64,000 nucleotides of DNA. Origin: Candidatus Leptovillus gracilis. Its GTDB lineage: Bacteria; Chloroflexota; Anaerolineae; Promineifilales; Promineifilaceae. Location of the stretch: positions 62,001 through 126,000 of the forward strand of contig JADJXA010000011.1 in NCBI GenBank assembly GCA_016716065.1. The letters run 5' to 3'. Shown here one piece after another: positions 60,145-64,000 of the stretch. Both the position numbers and the translations under genes were made by a program. The notes under the pieces were generated by a model. It was not told the DNA's origin and did not search any database. It worked only from the letters and a program-made list of their open reading frames with translations. The stretch's first letter is position 1; every line of letters begins with the position of its first letter.

Positions 60145-60216
60145 AGTATTCAGTTTTCAGTGCGCGTTTTCCAGAGGTAACACCGACTGAACACTGAACA
60201 CTGGTCACTGACCACC
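60145..60216. repeat. Dispersed AGTATTCAGTTTTC element, copy B
   Basis: About 72 bases starting AGTATTCAGTTTTCAG and ending in GACTGAACACTGAACACTGG and TCACTGACCACC. It corresponds to copy A at 49759-49823 in its start, its CCAGAGG core and its GGTCACTGA end. It lies in the convergent gap after the response regulator. Confidence 0.8.
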
Positions 60217-60234
60217 GATTACGGCTCCTGGCCC

Positions 60235-61287
60235 TTATAGTCCATACCGTTCTATCGCTTCGTTTAAGATACGGTTAACCAGTTCTTCATAGCTCCAGCC
60301 CTCCGCCCTGGCTTCGATGCACAGGTCAGAATATTCCGGGTTCAGGCCGGGCAGGGGATTCACTTCCAGAATGTACGGCTTGTTACCATCATTGGCGTCC
60401 AGGCGAAAATCCACGCGGGCAACGTCCAGGCAGCCGGTGACACGAAAAGTAGCGGCCGTCAACCAGTTTAACTCATCCAACATCGCCTGCTCAATTGGCG
60501 CCGGGCATAGATAGTGGAAGGTGTGTACCAGTTCGGTCTTGATGCGGCTGGTGTAGATGCCCCCTTCTTCGTCGGGATAGCGAGTCATGTCTATTTCCAG
60601 CGGCGGCAGCAGCGAAAGCCCCTTGGAGACACGCTGCGCTTCTTCATCGTCGGGCACGCGCCAGGCGACCGGCGTGGTCAGGTTGCCTACCACGCCTACG
60701 GTAATCTCTCGCCCTTCGATAAAGTGTTCGGCCAGCACCGGTTGATCATAACGGTCGAACAATCGGCGTAGCTGGGTCCGCAGTTGGGTCTCGTTCTGCA
60801 CCACCGATTCGGCGCTGATACCCATGCCGGTGCCTTCGCGGCTCGGTTTGACAAACAAGGGGAATATCAGATCGGCGCTGATGGGTTCGTGAACACGCTC
60901 GAAGACCTGAAATTGGGGCGTTGGCAGGCCATGGTAGGTGAGGACACGCTTGGTCATCGGCTTGTCCAGGGTCAGAGCCAACGTGAGGACCTGGGAGCCG
61001 GTGTAGGGGATGCGCAGCATTTCCAGGATGGCCGGAACCTGCGCTTCCCGCGAGTCGCCAAAATGGCCTTCACAAATATTAAAGCAAATGTCTGGCTTGA
61101 GCCGGACTAAGTTTTCAAACAGGCTTCTGTCCCCTTCCAAAAAGGTGACATCGTGGCCGCCCGATCGGAGAGCGGTCATGATTGACTCGATGGTTGCTTC
61201 GGAATCCAAATCGTCCCACATGTCGGGCGACATGCCGGGCAACAAGGGCGCATTTTTTTGAAGGTTTGCCAACAAAGCAACGTGCAT
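60235..61287 (-). CDS. D-alanine--D-alanine ligase-like ATP-grasp protein
   Basis: A 350-residue ATP-grasp enzyme with good AGGAG spacing before the ATG at 61287. It shows GHFGDSREAQVPAILEMLRIPYTGSQ (DdlB-like loop), DKPMTKRVLTYHGLPTPQF, PLFVKPSREGTGMGIS (ATP-binding Lys), VLAEHFIEGREITVGVVG and VDFRLDANDGNKPYILEVNPLPGLNPEYSDL (metal Asp/Glu/Asn and substrate loop). True Ddl makes the D-Ala-D-Ala dipeptide for peptidoglycan; the N-terminus MHVALLANLQKN and the PDEEAQRVSKGLS insert differ from classical Ddl, so another amino-acid or dipeptide ligase is possible. Confidence 0.82.
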   Translation of the reverse strand: MHVALLANLQKNAPLLPGMSPDMWDDLDSEATIESIMTALRSGGHDVTFLEGDRSLFENLVRLKPDICFNICEGHFGDSREAQVPAILEMLRIPYTGSQVLTLALTLDKPMTKRVLTYHGLPTPQFQVFERVHEPISADLIFPLFVKPSREGTGMGISAESVVQNETQLRTQLRRLFDRYDQPVLAEHFIEGREITVGVVGNLTTPVAWRVPDDEEAQRVSKGLSLLPPLEIDMTRYPDEEGGIYTSRIKTELVHTFHYLCPAPIEQAMLDELNWLTAATFRVTGCLDVARVDFRLDANDGNKPYILEVNPLPGLNPEYSDLCIEARAEGWSYEELVNRILNEAIERYGL

Positions 61288-61352
61288 TTTATTGTTTTTC
61301 TCCTGAAAATTGATTTACATAAAGCGGCAATGTGGTTGCCGCACAAAAATTC

Positions 61353-61398
61353 ACCACAGAGAGCCAACGGGTTTGATAAACCTTCGGCTCTTTGTGGT
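61353..61398 (-). terminator. Hairpin terminator downstream of the pullulanase gene
   Basis: ACCACAGAGAGCC (61353-61365) pairs with GGCTCTTTGTGGT (61386-61398) with one G-U position; on the minus strand it is followed by GAATTTTTG. A smaller stem GCGGCAA/TTGCCGC lies at 61324-61342. It separates pullulanase from the ligase-like gene. Confidence 0.65.
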
Positions 61399-61426
61399 GC
61401 TATCGAATCGCCTGATTCATTTTGCT

Positions 61427-64000
61427 TTATTCATTGGTTTGTTTGCGTCGCCAGAGGTACAGACCACCGCCGACGGCCGCTATTCCGGCTGCTACCAACC
61501 CACCAGCAACCAGGGCATTGTTTGCGCCATCATCTGCGGTTACCGTAGCGGTTTCAGCTTCGGCTGTCGTTGGGGGTTCGGGGGTGGCGGCGGGCTGGAA
61601 CTCCTCGGTCACGGCCGTTTCTGCCTCAATCGTGGCTGCCGGCAGTTCTGCCTGAACCGCGCTGTCTGGTAAGACGAAAACGGCCGTCGTCCGTCCTGGC
61701 ACGCTAACCGTACCCGTCGCCGCATCAAAGCTGGATTCAGCCACCAGCGCGTCGGCGGAGTTGAGCAGCACCGGATGCAGTTCCAGGGGCAAATTCACCC
61801 AATCAGCCGCGCTGAAGTTGAGCGGATCGTCGTTGGCGTTAAACAGCGTGACGACAAGGGCATAGTTCGAGTCCAGATTCTCCCCTTCCAGGTCCGACAG
61901 GCTCATGACAATGACGCCAGGGATTTGCTCTGGCCCGGTGTTGTGAAAACGCAGCCGCGCCTGCACCTCAGCGGCCGTTTGCAGGCGGAAGAGAGGCGAA
62001 CTGGCGCGAATTTGCAGGAATTCGCGGAAGTGGGCGGCGGAAACGGCCGTGTGTTCGCTGCTGGCTGCCAGGTCGGGGTTAGCCAATAGGGGACCCATCA
62101 CCGGCCACATGCTCTGGTTGTCGGCGGCGGCAGGCAGCCCCTTGCCCCAGTTGGTGCTGTTGCCAGTCCAATCCACGGCGTTGAACCAGTCGCCGGAATT
62201 GTAGCTGTTGCGGTCCAACGATTTGGAGCGCAGCAGATCATCGCCGGCCTGGAAGAAAGGCACACCCTGGCTGAGCATGACGATGCTGCTGCCCAGGTTG
62301 TGCATCCGCACGCGGGCGTCCATGTCGGCCGTCAGCGGCGCTTTGTACTGGATGGCGTCGAACAGCGTCTCGTTGTCGTGCTTGGAGACGTAGACGATGT
62401 TTTCCTGGGGGTCCTGGGTGTAACCGGCCGGGCTGCCGTTGTAGCTGACATCCGCGCCGGTGGTCAGGACGCCGGCCGCGCCGGTGAATTGGTAGTCGGC
62501 CAGGTTGCCGGCCAGCCCGACGCGAATCAGGTCGGCGAAGTTGAGCAGGCTGTCTAGTTGGGCCGATGCCGCGCCCTGATCGGTTTCGTTGGGGTCGTAG
62601 TAGAGGCCGTTGATGAAGCCCTGCTCTTGCTGCCCGCCAAAGGGCGAACCACCGCGCGCGGCGTCGCGCAGCCGGTCGTTGAAGACGCCGATGCCGGTTC
62701 CGGCGGCGTTAAATTGGGTGGCGTTGACGCCGCGGGCGTTGTTGGCCACTTCGCCGAAGTTCCAGCCTTCGCCGTAGAGGTAGATGGCCCGGCCGTCTAC
62801 GCCATCATTCGCCAACGTCAGCGCGTCCAGGGCGGCGCGTACCGCCAGCATATCGTCCAGCATATGGTGGCCCATCAGGTCGAAGCGGAAAGCGTCTACT
62901 TTGTATTCTTTGGCCCAGGTGATGACCGAATCCACCATCAGTTTGCGCATCATGGCGTGTTCGGTGGCGGTGTTTTGGCAGCAGGTAGAGGTTTCGACAC
63001 GGCCGCTGCCGCTGAGGCGGTGGTAATAGCCGGGCACAATCCTGTCCAGTACCGATTTGTCGTTTTGGCCGCTGGCGTTGGTATGATTATAGACCACATC
63101 CATCACCACCCGCAGCCCCATTTGGTTCAGCGCCTGCACCATCTGGCGGTACTCGACAATGCGCGTCACGCCGGTGGGGTCGGTGCTGTAGCTGCCTTCA
63201 GGCACGGTGTAGTGCAATGGATCGTAACCCCAATTGAACCCATCTAAATCGCGCACTTCGCCGATAATGGCCTGCTGCTGCTCGGAGTCCGGCGGGAAGG
63301 CGGCCAATTCGGTCGGGTCTGGCTCTACGCGGGCGGCGGCGTCTTCGTTGATGGTGGCGATGTCGAAGCTGGGCAGCAGGTGGAGGTGGCTCAGGCCAGC
63401 GTCGGCCAACGCCGCCAAGTGGCGCGTGCCGTCGCTGTCTACGGTGAAGGCCATGTAGGTTCCGCGCAGCATTTCCGGCACGCTTTCATCGTAGATGCTG
63501 AAGTCGCGGATGTGCAGTTCGTAGATGGTGATGTCTTCGGGGGCGGCGAGCGGCGGTTTGGCGACGGCCGTCCACCCATCCGGCAGCAAATCGGCGTCAT
63601 CCAGGTTGACAATCTGGCTGAGTGTGCTGTTGAGCGACAAATTGAAGGAGTAGGGGTCGGTAACCAGGTTGGTTTCCACCGCGCCGGTGGTGGGAGCGAA
63701 GATCTGCACTTCGTAAAGGTAATAGCGGCGGTCCCAATCGGCCGCGCCGACCACGCTCCAGACGCCGGTGTTAGAATCTATGCGCATGGGGAAAAATTCG
63801 GGTGCGTCGGCCGGGTTGTCGTCGGGGAACAGCGCCAGGCGCACGCGCTGCGCCGTGGGCGCCCAGACGCGCAGCACCGGGGCGCCCTCTTCGTAGCTGA
63901 CGCCCAATGGACCATTGTAGGCGAACAGGTCGTCCAGTACGCCGGGAATCTGTAGGCCGGTGGCGTCCAACAGGCCGCCGGCGGCGTCGCTCATGGCAAC
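61427..64000 (-). CDS. Pullulanase-type GH13 glucosidase with C-terminal membrane anchor, 5' truncated by window edge
   Basis: The frame is open to the window end, so the N-terminus (signal peptide and probably carbohydrate-binding domains) is missing; 857 residues are visible. A CBM48-like segment (LGVSYEEGAPVLRVWAPTAQRVRLALF) precedes a GH13 barrel with DLDGFNWGYDPLHY, VVMDVVYNHT, DAFRFDLMGHH (nucleophile Asp), YLYGEGWNFG (acid/base Glu) and YVSKHDNETLFD. This is the GH13_14 pullulanase/limit-dextrinase pattern, cutting alpha-1,6 links in pullulan, starch or glycogen. After a Thr/Glu/Ala-rich spacer the protein ends in a hydrophobic helix (LVAGGLVAAGIAAVGGGLYLW) and RRKQTNE, an anchor to the cell surface. 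No LPxTG is present. Confidence 0.92.
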   Translation of the reverse strand, partial: VAMSDAAGGLLDATGLQIPGVLDDLFAYNGPLGVSYEEGAPVLRVWAPTAQRVRLALFPDDNPADAPEFFPMRIDSNTGVWSVVGAADWDRRYYLYEVQIFAPTTGAVETNLVTDPYSFNLSLNSTLSQIVNLDDADLLPDGWTAVAKPPLAAPEDITIYELHIRDFSIYDESVPEMLRGTYMAFTVDSDGTRHLAALADAGLSHLHLLPSFDIATINEDAAARVEPDPTELAAFPPDSEQQQAIIGEVRDLDGFNWGYDPLHYTVPEGSYSTDPTGVTRIVEYRQMVQALNQMGLRVVMDVVYNHTNASGQNDKSVLDRIVPGYYHRLSGSGRVETSTCCQNTATEHAMMRKLMVDSVITWAKEYKVDAFRFDLMGHHMLDDMLAVRAALDALTLANDGVDGRAIYLYGEGWNFGEVANNARGVNATQFNAAGTGIGVFNDRLRDAARGGSPFGGQQEQGFINGLYYDPNETDQGAASAQLDSLLNFADLIRVGLAGNLADYQFTGAAGVLTTGADVSYNGSPAGYTQDPQENIVYVSKHDNETLFDAIQYKAPLTADMDARVRMHNLGSSIVMLSQGVPFFQAGDDLLRSKSLDRNSYNSGDWFNAVDWTGNSTNWGKGLPAAADNQSMWPVMGPLLANPDLAASSEHTAVSAAHFREFLQIRASSPLFRLQTAAEVQARLRFHNTGPEQIPGVIVMSLSDLEGENLDSNYALVVTLFNANDDPLNFSAADWVNLPLELHPVLLNSADALVAESSFDAATGTVSVPGRTTAVFVLPDSAVQAELPAATIEAETAVTEEFQPAATPEPPTTAEAETATVTADDGANNALVAGGLVAAGIAAVGGGLYLWRRKQTNE

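Larger units (their letters stand above)
419..63571. repeat. ACGGCCGT highly iterated palindrome (about 130 dispersed copies)
   Basis: The perfect 8-bp palindrome ACGGCCGT, often extended to AACGGCCGTT, recurs from 419-426 to 63564-63571. About 130 copies were counted by eye, roughly one per 490 bases, spread over nearly every gene on either strand and in all reading frames, which read as TAV, NGR or RP(L/F). For a random sequence of about 60% GC, about two copies would be expected. Neighbours differing at one end (GCGGCCGT, ACGGCCGC, TCGGCCGT) are much rarer. Copies are rare in intergenic DNA and absent from the dispersed hairpin elements. Confidence 0.92.

Noticed and set aside
1..64000. 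tRNA or rRNA genes
   Set aside because: No T-loop/anticodon arrangement or conserved rRNA segment was recognised by eye; a covariance-model scan was not possible here.

Overview
The window reads as chromosomal DNA of a GC-rich, free-living bacterium, most likely Chloroflexota, class Anaerolineae or a relative. This is an inference from gene content and style: a membrane-anchored baseplate-J-like protein beside RuvX and MltG, large TPR/SLT lipoproteins, PPK2, many GT4 glycosyltransferases, and AAA/EAD multidomain proteins. No rRNA, tRNA, CRISPR array, transposase or prophage was recognised.

Layout. (a) 0-1.0 kb: 3' end of a GT4 glycosyltransferase. (b) 1.1-7.4 kb: a candidate NTP-dependent signalling/conflict cassette: a standalone Nudix protein, a 1401-residue REC-like/kinase-like/Nudix/AAA protein, and an AAA ATPase ending in an effector-associated (Death-like) adaptor domain. 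(c) 7.5-14.1 kb: GT-C membrane protein, PPK2, small metabolic and hypothetical genes, FmdB zinc ribbon, PH-domain protein, PlsC acyltransferase. (d) 14.3-31.2 kb: a long plus-strand run with a sensor kinase, OB-fold lipoprotein, baseplate-J-like protein, RuvX, MltG, a shortened substrate-binding lipoprotein, a TM/coiled-coil protein, a TPR-SLT lytic transglycosylase, two paralogous anchored proteins, a methyltransferase and MiaB. (e) 31.2-46.6 kb: an exopolysaccharide locus with glycosyltransferases, a GT11 fucosyltransferase, methyltransferases, a Wzx-like flippase, a giant O-antigen-ligase/TPR/cyclophilin fusion and a WecA-like initiator. (f) 46.7-57.6 kb: M20 peptidase, kinase/propeller protein, GcvT-like protein, a decayed MNT/HEPN module, FAD oxidoreductase, baeRF protein, polysaccharide deacetylase, hydrolase/acyl-CoA-ligase fusion. 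(g) 57.8-64 kb: a NarL-type two-component pair split by repeat DNA, a D-Ala-D-Ala-ligase-like gene and a surface-anchored pullulanase running off the end.

Two genome-scale signals stand out. The perfect 8-bp palindrome ACGGCCGT occurs about 130 times (counted by eye), roughly once per 490 bp and nearly always inside genes, where about two copies would be expected by chance; it behaves like the cyanobacterial HIP1 element but with a different sequence. The intergenic gaps carry dispersed hairpin elements and locus-specific short tandem words, including a ~112-190 bp element with inverted ends present at two places in the window.
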